60,114 bases of DNA from Mycoplasmopsis felifaucium ATCC 43428 (GTDB lineage: Bacteria > Bacillota_I > Bacilli_A > Mycoplasmatales > Metamycoplasmataceae): positions 1 through 60,114 of the forward strand of contig NZ_JHXS01000003.1 in assembly GCF_000687775.1 (NCBI RefSeq). Reading direction: 5' to 3'. Position numbers and translations under genes: made by a program. The notes under the pieces are model-generated. The model saw only the letters and a list, made by a program, of their open reading frames with translations. It was not told where the DNA came from and did not search any database. This document shows positions 30,457-43,604 of this stretch, one piece after another. Position 1 is the stretch's first letter. Each line of letters begins with the position of its first letter.

Positions 30457-31178
30457 TTATTCCTTTCCTGCTATATAACTGTTGTTTTCGCAAAATATCT
30501 TATATTCATTATATAAATCATTGAAACTATAAAATTGATTATTAATTGTTGTTGTGTTATAAGCTAATATAATTGAATAATAAAGCTTATTTTTTAAATT
30601 CTTGTCTTTATGTTTGATTCATTTCAAAACATTTTTGTTATTGAATCTATATCCCTTGTTCTTGTTTTCATGATCAAAAAAACTAACAAACAAGATCTTT
30701 CAAAATAATGAGATTGTTTTATTTTAGTTAATGTATCGGCTTTAAATTCCTCAAAAGTTTGATTTTCTTCAATTCATTTATCCAAGCCTTTTTTGATTTT
30801 ATTAAAGTAATTTAAAACAAAAATAGCAATAATTGTCGTGATCAAGATTGAAGCAGAAGAAATAACTATATGTGATATAAACATTTTGCGATTTTTGCCC
30901 AATAAATTTGATTCACCTATCGCGTCAAAAACCAATGCAAAAATTAAGGATATGCCAATAATAATTGCTATTAATGAAATTAATTGAAGAACAAATATTT
31001 TTTTGATTACTATGTCAAAGAACTTTTGATCAATTTTGATTTTATTATCTAAAAAATATTTCCTGCTTACTTTTGCTTTATTAATTAATTCATTAACTCT
31101 TAAAAATTTATTCAAAAGTATAGTTAATATGATTCCTATTATTAAAAAAAGTACTGAAATATGTATAATAATTTTCAT
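30457..31178 (-). pseudogene. Membrane protein, first of the paralogous pair, frameshifted
   Basis: The first frame encodes an N-terminal helix (ISVLFLIIGIILTILL), SRKYFLDNK and two more membrane helices. It then drifts after FKADTLTKIK to an early stop at about 30599-30601. A second frame supplies NKTISLFWKILFVSFFDHEN and runs to a stop one base before the next ATG. One extra base in the T4 run at 30722-30725 (A on the coding strand) joins them into ~240 residues, equal in length to its paralogue. It is the first gene of the cassette. The function is unknown. Confidence 0.65.
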
Positions 31179-31204
31179 TTTTGCCTTTACTTATATAAGT
31201 ATAT

Positions 31205-31229
31205 AAAAAATCTAAACAGAGTTTAGATT
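31205..31229 (-). terminator. Terminator of the gmk-rpe operon
   Basis: AATCTAAAC / GTTTAGATT with an AGA-type loop, overlapping the end of rpe, is followed on the minus strand by TTTTTT. Confidence 0.85.
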
Positions 31230-31890
31230 AATTTTGACGATTACCCAAAATGGTATCAATTGTATCTTTAGTTGGATTTTTAACTAAGAATGTACCAGCA
31301 ACACAAGCATCGGCCCCTGCTTTAAAACATATTGGACCAGTTTCATTATTAATTCCACCATCTACTTGAATTAAATATTCATATTGATGTAAGTCTCTTA
31401 AACGTTTTAGTTCTTTTATTTTATCAACGGCATTTGGCATAAATTTTTGACCACCTTTACCAGGTTCAACAGACATAACAAGAACTAATGAAACATATGG
31501 AAGTAATTCAGTAATTTCTTCAACTGATGTATTTGGCTTAATAGCAATACCCATTTTATAGTAATGATGGTTCTTCTTTAAAAAATGTAATATTTTTTTC
31601 TTGTCTTCAGCTTCAAAGTGGAAAGTTACGAAATCCACTATTTTAGAGTATTTTTCAACTAATTCAAGCGGTTTTTCTACCATTAAATGAGCATCTTTTA
31701 AATGTTTTTTACCGTGTTGATTTATGTTTTCAATTTCTTCAAATTCAATTGCTGTGTTTGGAACAAATTTACCATCCATTACATCGTAGTGGATTCATTT
31801 AATACCTTCATCAATTAAAGTATTAGCCATTGAAAGTCTTTCATCTTTTTCTACGTTTAATAATGAGGGTGTAACATATTTATTTGTCAT
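31228..31890 (-). CDS. rpe: Ribulose-phosphate 3-epimerase
   Basis: A 220-residue TIM barrel. Landmarks are PSLLNVEKD, HYDVMDGKFVPN, DAHLMVEKP, SVEPGKGGQKF and IQVDGGINNETG. It interconverts ribulose-5-P and xylulose-5-P in the non-oxidative pentose phosphate route. The start codon overlaps the rsgA stop region by 11 bases; AAAGGAG within rsgA serves as its site. It is last in the gmk-PP2C-kinase-rsgA-rpe operon. Confidence 0.94.
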
Positions 31891-32731
31891 TTTTAATCTC
31901 CTTTAAAATCTTAAGGTAATTTTCATATCTAAATAATGGTATAACATTATTTTTTACATTTAATTTAATATTGCAATATTCTTCAGGCTCATTGTAATGC
32001 AAGCATGACTTAAATTTGCAAAAAGTTCCTAGTTCTTTAAATTGTTTAAATGATTTAGCTATTTCATTTTTTGAAAAATGAATATCGAGCGAAGAAAAAC
32101 CGGGTGTATCAATTAATTCGCCATCAAAAGCATTTACAATTTGAACTACTCTGGTGGTATGCTTACCACGATTTGCATTTTTAGAAATTTCTTGAGTAGA
32201 ATAGTTTGAATTTGTTATTTTGTTTATTAAAGTTGTTTTTCCAACTCCGCTTTGACCCATTAAAACATTAGTATGTTTTTTGAAAATTGATTTAATTTTT
32301 TCAATTCAAATATTATTATTGTAATTTATACTAATAACCCTATAACCAAGACTTATATATTCATTTTCTATTTTTGAACACGCATCAAAATCATCAATAT
32401 CATTTTTGGTTATAACTAAAATTGGTTCGATATTGTTAGCTTCAATATAAGCCATATATTTATCAACTAAAAAAGTTGAAAAATTAGGTTCTACAATAGA
32501 CATAACTATTAATACGTTATCAATATTAGCAACTTTTGGTCTAATTAAAGAATTCTTTCTTTCAAGAATACAGTTTAAATGTTTGTTTTCGTCAAATTCT
32601 ACAAAGTCGCCAACAACTGGAGTTGTGTTTTTATATCTTAAAATGCCTGCAGCTGGAAGAATATGAATTTTTCCTGATTCATCATTAATATAGTATTTTC
32701 CTGCATTTATTGAATATATTTTTCCAACCAT
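31880..32731 (-). CDS. rsgA: Ribosome small subunit-dependent GTPase A
   Basis: A 283-residue circularly permuted GTPase: an N-terminal OB domain, then the order G4 (VITKND), G1 (GQSGVGKTTL), G3 (DTPGFSS), then a zinc knuckle (CKFKSCLHYNEPEEYC). It assists 30S maturation. Its ATG overlaps the kinase stop (TAATG). Confidence 0.95.
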
Positions 32732-33738
32732 TAAGCTCCTTTATTTAGAATTGCAAGCATTGTTACTAAAGCAATTACAATTACAGCTACGATTAAAACT
32801 ATCATAGAAATTAAAAATTCTTTACTATTAATAATTTCAGTCATTGTCTTCTTTTGTTTGATTTTTCTTATATTTAAGGGTTTTTCGTAAATTCTATTCG
32901 TATCAAAAACAGTTTTTAGATCATCTTTCATATGTCAAGCTGAAGGATATCTTTTATTAGGATCTTTGGCTGTAGCTTTGATTATTACATTCTCTAATGA
33001 TTGAGGAGCGGCGATATAATCAGTTAAACGTGGCATTGGTGAATGTTTTTGCTTTGTTAGAGTTTCTTTTGCGTTGTTTCCTTGAATTGGATATTGGCCA
33101 ATTAATAATTCGTAAAGCAGTATACCTAAGGCATAAATGTCAGTTTTTTCATTTGGTTTATTGTTAACATTGCATAATTCAGGAGCCATGTAATAAACTG
33201 AACCAACTATTTTTGTAGTTTGTGTAAAACGCTGACTTTCAGGGGCTAATGATAAACCAAAATCAAGAAGTTTAACATTCTTATTTTTTGTAATCATTAT
33301 GTTATGGCTTTTTATATCTCTATGAACAATTTTGTTTGCATGTAATTCATGAACAGCATCACATAATTGTTCTAAGTAATTAACAGCTTCTTTTTGAATT
33401 ATTTTGCCGTTCTTTCTGATTAAATCTCTTAGATTGGTGCCTTCAACATATTCCATGACAAGATATTGTTCATCATCGCCAAAATAAGAATCAATATATT
33501 TTGGGAAAAATTCAGAATGTACTTTTTGCATAATCTGAATTTCTTGTTTAAATCTGTTTAATGAACTTTCTCGGTCAGCACTTTTTTCATCTAAATTAAA
33601 ATATTTTAATGCATATTTTGTTTTAATTGGACTAGGATCATTAATCAACTCTACTTGATAAACTAATGAAAAACCACCAGAACCGATTGACTTTATAATT
33701 TTGTATTTATTAAAAACTTTACTTGAGGCATTTATCAT
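32731..33738 (-). CDS. Ser/Thr protein kinase (PrkC/StkP type) without PASTA domains
   Basis: A 335-residue Hanks-type kinase. It has the P-loop IGSGGFSLVYQ, invariant Lys45 (ALKYF), catalytic loop HRDIKSHNIM, DFGLS and APEL. A basic juxtamembrane segment and one transmembrane helix (LISMIVLIVAVIVIALVTML) end only six residues later, so there is no external sensor. The PASTA repeats of relatives bind peptidoglycan fragments; their absence fits a wall-less cell. The ATG overlaps the phosphatase stop by four bases (ATGA). Confidence 0.94.
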
Positions 33739-34514
33739 TTTTTCCTCCAGACTGGTTTATTATCCAAAATTACAATTCCACATGAAGCATTATCTGTTGA
33801 ATGATTATCTAGTGCATAATTAACAATTTCTGATGAAAGTTTTTGAGCACTTTCATTTTTTCTTAGCATTGCTTCTAAAATGGGTTTATTTATAAAGTCA
33901 TGTGTCCCATCGCTAGTAGAGACTATTGCATAAATACTGTCAAAATCTTTTGAATCTATTGTGAAAATTTCAATTTTAGTTTTTTTATCAGGACCCAGAG
34001 CACTAGTTAATGAAGCTTGGTTTCTAAATTTTTTAGCTTCAATTTCAGGCACCCCTTGAGAAATAAGTTGGTTTAAATAATTATGATCTATAGTAATTTG
34101 TTTAATTTCGCCATATGTTGTTAATATATAGGTCCTTGAATCACCGATGTTAAAAATAACTATAAATTTGGCTTTTTCGCAAATTAATGCACCAGTTACA
34201 GTGGTTCCCATATCCAGCTTAGCTTCATCTTTGTCGCTAATTTTAATCATTTCTTTTTTTGCTTGTGAAACTGTCTTTTTAAATCAATCTATATATGTTT
34301 GAACTTTATAATTTTCATCTAATTTTGGAAGTGATTTTCTAAATTCTTTATCAAAAACATTGATTGCTATAGATGAAGCTAATCCGCCACCATAATGACC
34401 ACCCATACCATCACATAAAATTAATAAAGAAAAATCATCATTAACAAATGTTGCTAATGCATCTTGATTTTCTAGTCTAACTTTTCCAACATCACTAGTT
34501 TTTCCGTAATCCAT
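33735..34514 (-). CDS. PP2C-family Ser/Thr phosphatase
   Basis: A 259-residue metal-dependent phosphatase. Conserved motifs: DVGKVRLENQDA, LLILCDGMGGHYGG, NIGDSRTYIL, STSDGTHDF and DNASCGIVIL. The cognate partner of the kinase encoded next to it. It follows gmk after one base. Confidence 0.94.
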
Positions 34515-34515
34515 T

Positions 34516-35109
34516 TTATTCCTCTATTTCTTGAAGAATAATATCTTTTATTTCTTTAGCGGCTCTGTCAGCATCATCATTAATTATGTGGTGTTTGAAT
34601 AAATATTTTTCGTTCATCTCTTCGATGGCTTTATCTAAGCGTTTTTGGATTGATGCATCATCTTCAGAATTTCTGTTTAGAATTCTTTGTTTTAAATCGT
34701 CTAATGTGGGAGGAAGGATAAATAAAGTAATTAAGCGGTAGTTATCTAGGCTTGCTTCTTTTTCTAAAATTTGTTTTGCACCATTAGTTTCAATTTCTAA
34801 AAATGGAATCATATTTAATGAGTGAATTCTGTCGATTTCTTCATATAAAGTTCCATAATAATTGTCGAAGTGAAAACTATATTCAAGAAATTCATTGTTT
34901 TGAATTTTTTGAATAAATTCATCTTTAGATATAAAGAAATAATGAACACCATTAATTTCGCCAATACGTGGTTTTCTAGTTGTTGCTGAACAAGAAAGCT
35001 TAAGTTTAAGATCTTTATCGTTGAATAAAAATTGTTCGATAGTCCCTTTTCCAACACCACTAGGACCAGCGAAAATAATGATTGGCTTTTTACTTAATTT
35101 ATCACACAT
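34516..35109 (-). CDS. gmk: Guanylate kinase
   Basis: A 197-residue nucleotide kinase phosphorylating GMP to GDP. Walker A FAGPSGVGKGTIE and GMP-binding TTRKPRIGEINGVHYFF are present. First gene of the signalling operon; length as usual for the family. Confidence 0.96.
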   Translation of the reverse strand: MCDKLSKKPIIIFAGPSGVGKGTIEQFLFNDKDLKLKLSCSATTRKPRIGEINGVHYFFISKDEFIQKIQNNEFLEYSFHFDNYYGTLYEEIDRIHSLNMIPFLEIETNGAKQILEKEASLDNYRLITLFILPPTLDDLKQRILNRNSEDDASIQKRLDKAIEEMNEKYLFKHHIINDDADRAAKEIKDIILQEIEE

Positions 35110-35440
35110 ATTAATAATTATTATATATTATATGGCCTTTTTGCCTGCTTATTTTTATGAAAGTTGTTAAATATTTTTTATTCTATGAATAAAAAAGATG
35201 CACTTTAGATTACCTATTTTAGATAAAATAACCAAAACAACTATAAAACAGTAGTTTTAGAATTTTATAACTTTATATTTAAAATATGCTCTTATATTCA
35301 CAATAAGTACACCACCATTTTTGAAACCAAGAGTTTTAAAAATGCTAAAAGTAATATATAATTTAATAGTTTATATAGTTATAGTTTATTTATAAACTAG
35401 TTAACTAATTAATTCTGAAAAAATCCAAGGAGGAAGTGTT
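35110..35440. other. Divergent intergenic region gmk / secG
   Basis: About 330 bp, very AT-rich. A TATAAT at 35357-35362 is a likely -10 for secG, with no good -35. No RNA gene or ORF with a credible start was recognised. Confidence 0.5.
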
Positions 35441-35686
35441 ATGACTTTTAAAATTTTAGCAATCGTTATGTTAATAATTGCTTTTATTGTTGTAGTGGCT
35501 TCATTGATGATGTCTCCTGATTCTAATGGTTTTTCAGGTGCTCTTGTTGGTTCTGGAGACCTTGAATTATTCAAAACATCTAAAGAAAGGGGAAGCAAAA
35601 AAGTACTCAAATGAATTATGGTTTGCTCAGGGATCATACTTATGATTCTCGCATTAACTTTTTGAGTTCTAGCTAATAAACAATAA
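35441..35686 (+). CDS. secG: Preprotein translocase subunit SecG
   Basis: An 81-residue protein with two hydrophobic helices separated by a Gly/Ser-rich loop containing SGALVGSGDLELF, the SecG pattern. AAGGAGG is upstream. Its stop overlaps the rnr ATG (TAATG), the usual secG-rnr arrangement. Confidence 0.88.
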
Positions 35687-37873
35687 TGATCGATCCTAAA
35701 CAACTTCTTAAAATTATCCAAAATAATCCTAATATTTCATTTGTTAATATTGCAAAGAAAATGAATATTAAATACAATCAAAATAGACAATTAACTGACT
35801 TGTTAATTGATTTTATTGATAAAAATCTAATAGTTAATAATCGCAAAAATTCTACGTATATAGCTTTAGAAAAGCTTAAAACAGTAATAGGTACTATGAA
35901 ATTTGCTTCGGAAGGCAAATTTGCTTTTGTTGATTGTGATTCTGAAAATGTCATTGAAGAAAAAGAAAGTTATTTTGTCCCTAATGCTTATTTTGCAGAT
36001 GCAATGAATAATGATATAGTGCAAATAAGTGTTTATAAATATTATGATCCAAAAGATGAGAGAACCTTTGGAATGGTTGATAAAGTTATCGAACGTAATA
36101 CAACAAAAATAGTTGGAGTGCTTGATAATATAAATAATTATTTGACTTTTAAACCTATGGAAAAGTTCTATAAGTCAATGCAGTTTAAGGTTATTAATTC
36201 TATTGAGGAAGCTAGAATTTTAGATATTGTTGTTGCTGAAATTGTTGATTTTAAGAGTTCTTATAAGGGAATTAATATTATTAAAAAAATAACTAATGTT
36301 AATGATCCAATGGCGTATGTTAAGTCTTTAGAAGTATCTAGAAATGTTCCTGAAGATTTTCCTGATGAAGTTTATGAGTATGTTAATGCTAATATTCCTG
36401 ATGATATTTCAAATGAAGATCTTACAAAAAGACTTGATTTAAGGAAAGATTTGATTGTTACTATTGACGGAGTTGATACTAAAGATTTTGATGATGCTAT
36501 AAGCATCAAGAAAAATGACGATGGAACCTATGAATTAGGTGTTCACATAGCGGACGTTGCATATTACGTAAAAGAAAATACTGTTTTGGATGATGAAGCT
36601 TTAAAAAGAGGAACGAGTATCTATTTGCTTGATTCTGTTATTCCAATGTTGCCTTTTAAATTATCAAATGGAATTTGTTCATTAAATCCAAATGTAGATA
36701 GATTGACAATAAGCTGCATAAGCACAATTGATAAAAATGGAAAAACATTAAGAGCTAAGGTGTGTCCAAGTGTCATTAGATCAAAGTATAGATTGACTTA
36801 TGATCGTGTAAATGAGTTTTATAAAGAAAATAGACTATTTGAAGTTGATGAATTAAATGAATTAATTTCTAACGCTTTTGAACTTTCAACTATTATTAGA
36901 AAATTCAAAATGCAAGAAGGATATATTGATTTTGAAATTGAAGAACCAAATATTGTTTTAGATTCAGAAGGAAGGGTTGTTGATATTTTAGTGAAACCTT
37001 CAGGCGAATCTGAAATGATGATTGAAGACTTTATGGTTAGAGCTAACGAAGAGGTTGCTAAATATCTAACCAAAAAGAGAATTCCAATGCTTTATAGAAT
37101 TCATGAAATTCCGAATGAGGAAAGATTGGATTACTTCTTAAATGTTTTAAAATTATTAAACATTAAAGTTAATATTGACAGAAACAATATAACTCCCCTT
37201 TCATTCCAAAAAATAGTCCAAGAAATAAATACTCAACAAAGAGACGAATTTCTAAAAATGCTATTTTTAAGGACTATGCAAAAAGCTGTGTATTCCCCAA
37301 ATAATGTTGGACACTTTGGACTAGCTAGTGATTGTTATTGTCATTTTACCAGTCCGATAAGAAGATATCCTGACGTTATTGTTCATAGAGCATTATGAAA
37401 TTTTGTGTTTAATGATACCTCATCTTCTAAAATGAATCATTTTGGCGATCAACTTGAAAAAATTGCTTCAATGACATCAACATCTGAGCAAAATGCTGTT
37501 CAATTAGAAAGAGATGCAAACGATTTAAAATTTGCAGAGTATTATAAATCTAAAATTAATAGCGAATTTGAAGGACAAATTTTTAGTATCACTAAGTTTG
37601 GAATTTTTGTTCAATTCGCCAATAAAACTGTTGCTATGGCTCATTTATCCAACATAGCAAACGGTGACTTTCAACCCAATGAAGCAATGACTGAGTTAAT
37701 TAATGAACATAATCCTAAAGAAAAATATAAATTAGGTGAATTTGTTAGAGTTGTAATTACTGGTGCTGATGAATCTACCGGAAAAGTAGATTGTGTACTT
37801 GCTAAATATTACTTAAATTACATAAATAAATTAAAGCAAGAAATATCACACAAAAATAACGTAAAGAAAAAAC

Positions 37874-37881
<8 letters not shown>
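35686..37881 (+). CDS. rnr: Ribonuclease R
   Basis: A 731-residue 3'-5' exoribonuclease: an N-terminal helical and cold-shock region, RNB catalytic domain with DGVDTKDFDDAI and LGVHIADVAYYV, HFTSPIRRYPDVIVHR, and a C-terminal S1 domain (GIFVQFANKTVAMAHLS). Degrades structured RNA and is often the sole processive exoribonuclease in mycoplasmas. The 3' end overlaps the methyltransferase gene by eight bases. Confidence 0.96.
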
Positions 37882-40203
<2,322 letters not shown>

Positions 40204-40211
40204 GAGAATTT

Positions 40212-40496
40212 ATGATTTATATAGTTTATAAAGAAATAATTATGAAAAGCGAAATGAAAGATAGATTTAATGCAATGTTAAAATCATGATTAGATGTTGT
40301 TAAAAAACAAGAGTTGAATTTATCTTTTGATGTTTGTTGAAAAAATGAAAACACATTGATTTTTGTTGAAAGATGAAGTACACAAGAGTCATATAATAAC
40401 TTTTTAAAAAGTACAGAAGGTAAACAAATTTTGCACGATTTAGAAAATTATGTTGATTATGTTGTTAGGGTTGAACGTTTAAGCACAACCTGTTAA
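40212..40496 (+). CDS. Small ABM-like (dimeric alpha/beta barrel) protein
   Basis: A 94-residue protein too short and too TGA-rich to stand out. The pattern MIYIVYKEIIMKSE...F, then LSFDVCW, TLIFVERWST and ESYNNFLKS matches the antibiotic-biosynthesis-monooxygenase fold (ferredoxin-like dimer). Function unknown; often annotated as quinol monooxygenase. It directly follows metG with TAGGAG overlapping the metG stop. Confidence 0.7.
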
Positions 40497-40498
40497 TT

Positions 40499-40525
40499 AA
40501 TATCGCAGTGGCGATATTTTGTATT
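40499..40525 (+). terminator. Terminator of the secG-metG operon
   Basis: AATATCGC / GCGATATT stem with an AGTG loop, T-rich tail. Confidence 0.85.
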
Positions 40526-40570
40526 TAACGTTAATTTATTAATAAAATATAATTAATTTAAAGGAGTACT

Positions 40571-41932
40571 ATGTCAAATTTATATTCAACAAAAAGAGAT
40601 GAAAAAATTTTATTAAAAGCCCAATTTAAAGGTTTAAATGTAAACGAAGATTACGAAATTTTAGCTAAGAAAAATGGTCAAATTACAGAATTATTAGATA
40701 AAAAGTTAGCATATATTTATTTAGATGAAAAATTTGAAGACTATGATGATTTAGTTTCTATTATTGATACAAAAATACTTACTAAAGGTAGAGATTATCA
40801 AATTGATCTTAGCACATTTGTCGATGATAAACTTAAAATTGAAGATGTTCTTAAGGCATTTTACAGTAGAGTTATTTTTGAAAGTGCAGAATTATTTAAC
40901 ATTAAAAAAGAAGTACCTAAAAAAAATATTTATTCATTTTTAATGCCTGATGATTCATTGTTAGAACTTGCTAAAAAATATGAAATTATTGCTTTGAACA
41001 GAAATAAATGTCGCAATTTGCAAGTAATGCCAGAAAATTATTGTAATTCTGAGCAACTAGCTGAATTTATCAAAAACGACTTTAAAACGGTTGAAAACGT
41101 CTCTGTTAAAATTCTTAAAAAGAAAGATATTAAGAAATTTGGAATGAACTTAATTTTGGCTGTAAATAGAGGATCTACTCATGAACCTAGAGTTGTGGTT
41201 ATTGAATATAAAGGTGATCCATGAAATGGAAAGAAAACAGTTATTATTGGTAAAGGGATTACATTTGATACAGGTGGTGTAAACACAAAAGGTTATCATA
41301 TGGAAGGTATGAAATATGATATGTCAGGTAGCGTGATTGCAGCATATGCACTTAAAAGCGTCGCTGAGTTAAAACTTAAGAAAAATGTTGCTGTTGTTAT
41401 GTGTATTACAGATAACAGGTTAGATGGGGATGCTGCTTTGCCTGAAAATGTCTATAAATCAATGTCTGGCATCAGTGTTGAAATTACTGATACTGATGCC
41501 GAAGGTCGTTTAGTTATGGCTGACGGCTTAACATATGGAGCAAAAGTTTTAAATGCTACAACTTTAGTTGATGTCGCAACCTTAACTGGTGCTGTTCTTA
41601 GAGCGTTAGGAAGTACTTACTCAGGTATATGATCAACGAACGATCAAAATTGAGATATTTTTAATAAAGCAGCTCAAAAAGCACATGAAAAAGTTTGAAG
41701 AATGCCACTTCACGACGATTTCCATGAACCTAATACCGAATCAATAATGGCAGATTTACAAAACTATAATAATTCTGAAAAATCAGATTGTAATACAGCT
41801 GCGATGTTCTTAAAACAATTTACTGAAGAAGTACCTTATATACATTGTGATGTTGCTGGAACGGCCGATCTAAAAGGCAAGCCTCAAGGTGTGTTGATCG
41901 ATACGTTAGTTGAGTTTATTAGCTTAAAATAA
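40571..41932 (+). CDS. pepA: Leucyl aminopeptidase (M17)
   Basis: A 453-residue cytosolic dizinc peptidase. Metal site motifs: GITFDTGGVNTK, MKYDMSGS, and the signature TDTDAEGRLVMADGLTY. It releases N-terminal residues from peptides, e.g. those imported by the Opp system. AAAGGAG upstream, single-gene unit. Confidence 0.95.
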
Positions 41933-41937
41933 TTTTT

Positions 41938-41961
41938 ACATAGCTTATGCTATGTTTTTTA
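41938..41961 (+). terminator. Terminator of pepA
   Basis: ACATAGC / GCTATGT stem with a TTAT loop followed by T6. Confidence 0.88.
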
Positions 41962-42111
41962 TATCATTATTAAATGATTACAACACTATTATTTATTTAA
42001 TAGGATGTTTATATTTTATATATAATAATTAACAATATCTAATGGCAAAATCCTTAAAGAAAAATTGAATAAAAAAATAAAAAAATTTTTTTCTTTTTGT
42101 AATTTTGTATA

Positions 42112-42117
42112 TATAAT
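42112..42117 (+). promoter_or_regulatory. -10 element of the tRNA cluster
   Basis: TATAAT 29 bases before tRNA-Asn. There is no clear -35, but an A7/T7 tract just upstream could act as an UP-like element. Confidence 0.45.
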
Positions 42118-42145
42118 ATTTAAGCATTTAGAAATTAAATGTAGT

Positions 42146-42220
42146 GCCGATTTAGCTCAGCGGTAGAGCAGCTGGCTGTTAACCAGTTGGTCGCAAGTTC
42201 AATCCTTGCAATCGGCGCCA
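42146..42220 (+). tRNA. tRNA-Asn (GUU)
   Basis: 75 nt with encoded CCA; acceptor GCCGATT/AATCGGC and anticodon loop CTGTTAA. First of five tightly spaced tRNAs. Confidence 0.97.
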
Positions 42221-42226
42221 TTATGT

Positions 42227-42302
42227 GGTCTGTTGGTGAAGCGGTTAACACACATGGTTTTCATCCATGCACGCACGGGTTCGATTCCCGTACAGACTAC
42301 CA
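42227..42302 (+). tRNA. tRNA-Glu (UUC)
   Basis: 76 nt with CCA; acceptor GGTCTGT/ACAGACT (terminal G-U) and anticodon loop TTTTCAT. Confidence 0.96.
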
Positions 42303-42310
42303 TTTTTTAT

Positions 42311-42386
42311 GGAGAGTTAGCTCAGCTGGGAGAGCATCGCCCTTACAAGGCGGAGGTCATGGGTTCGAACCCCTTACTCTCCACCA
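42311..42386 (+). tRNA. tRNA-Val (UAC)
   Basis: 76 nt with CCA; starts GGAGAGTTAGCTCAG, anticodon loop CTTACAA. Confidence 0.97.
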
Positions 42387-42387
42387 T

Positions 42388-42463
<76 letters not shown>

Positions 42464-42491
42464 TGTCTTATGACATTTTTATTTTTTGATT

Positions 42492-42574
42492 GCGCGAGTG
42501 GTGAAATTGGCAGACACGCTAGATTTAGGCTCTAGTGCTTAGGCATGAGGGTTCAAGTCCCTCCTTGCGCACCA
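42492..42574 (+). tRNA. tRNA-Leu (UAG)
   Basis: 83 nt type II tRNA with long variable arm and CCA; anticodon loop TTTAGGC. Together with tRNA-Leu(CAA) it reads CUN and UUG codons. Confidence 0.96.
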
Positions 42575-42604
42575 ATAAAATCATTTTGATAATTCCTTAA
42601 ACAG

Positions 42605-42632
42605 AAAAAATACCGAGCGGTATTTTTTATTT
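42605..42632. terminator. Bidirectional terminator after the tRNA cluster
   Basis: AAAAAATACC / GGTATTTTTT with a GAGC loop between convergent transcription units. Confidence 0.85.
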
Positions 42633-42875
42633 TTATATTCTTTTTTCATAACTGTGATTGTGTAAGTCATTTATTAAATTCAATATTAGATCACCAGAAT
42701 TATTTTCTGAACATTGGACGCTAATTGGTTTATCATAATCAACAATAACTTTTCCTAAATGAATATTGTCTTTTGAAAAATTTATATAAATAACGCCGTA
42801 TTCACAGTCAATAGATTCTATATAGCAATTATATTTTTTAATTATTTTTTCTATCTTTTCTAAGTTTCAATTCAT
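42633..42875 (-). CDS. Small hypothetical protein
   Basis: 80 residues, beginning MNWNLEKIEKIIKKYN with one TGA Trp at codon 3, then a mixed alpha/beta sequence (CYIESIDCEYGVIYINFS) with three Cys. No family recognised. It lies alone, convergent with the tRNA cluster; only a weak AAAAG precedes the ATG, so expression is uncertain. Confidence 0.55.
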
Positions 42876-43007
42876 AACTTTTAATTTGCAAAAATAATTC
42901 AAAAATATAATGTGTAAAAATATTGTAATAATGCTTATTTTTACTATTTTTTTTACTTTATTTTTCAAAGTTTATTCATAGCGAATTATAACAATGGAGG
43001 TAATAAA

Positions 43008-43604
43008 ATGATTTTATATAGAATTGGCGAAATCGTCTATAAAAATGGATCAAACTTAATTTTTGAAAGTCAAGGAGTCGGATATTCTCTAATAATGCCT
43101 GATAGTAATCGTGTAGAAGTCAAACAAAAATTAAAGTTATATCTTTATGAAATAAAAACAGAATATCATCATTCGACATACGCATTTAAAGATTTTAAGG
43201 AAAGGTTATTATTTATTGATTTAATAATGCTCAATGGAATAGGTCCAAAAATGGCGTATAACATTGTGAATCAGGGTTTTGAGAAAATTTCAGCCTTAAT
43301 TGCATTAGGACAAATTGAAAGTTTAATTGAGGTTCCGTATATGAACCCAAGAACTGCTAAATTAATTGTCTCAGAACTTCAAGACAAATGAGCAAAAATG
43401 ATAAATCCAAAGAATACAGCAGAGACCATTAATACTACAAATAAACTCTCTGAAACAAGAGAAACTCTCAAAATGTTAGGTTTTAAAGCTAAACAAATAG
43501 ATTATGCATTAACTAATATTACTATTACAAATGATGTCGAAAAAATGATTGAAGACGCCATAAAATTTATGTCTAACTCCAATTATGAATCAGCTACAGC
43601 TTAG
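43008..43604 (+). CDS. ruvA: Holliday junction DNA helicase RuvA
   Basis: 198 residues: OB domain, helix-hairpin-helix region (LNGIGPKMAYNIV) and C-terminal domain contacting RuvB (LKMLGFKAKQIDYAL). GGAGG precedes the ATG. Overlaps ruvB by 20 bases. No ruvC is nearby. Confidence 0.94.

Noticed and set aside
35110-35440. Small RNA such as RNase P RNA or SRP RNA in the gmk-secG gap
   Set aside because: None of the conserved core sequences of those RNAs could be found.
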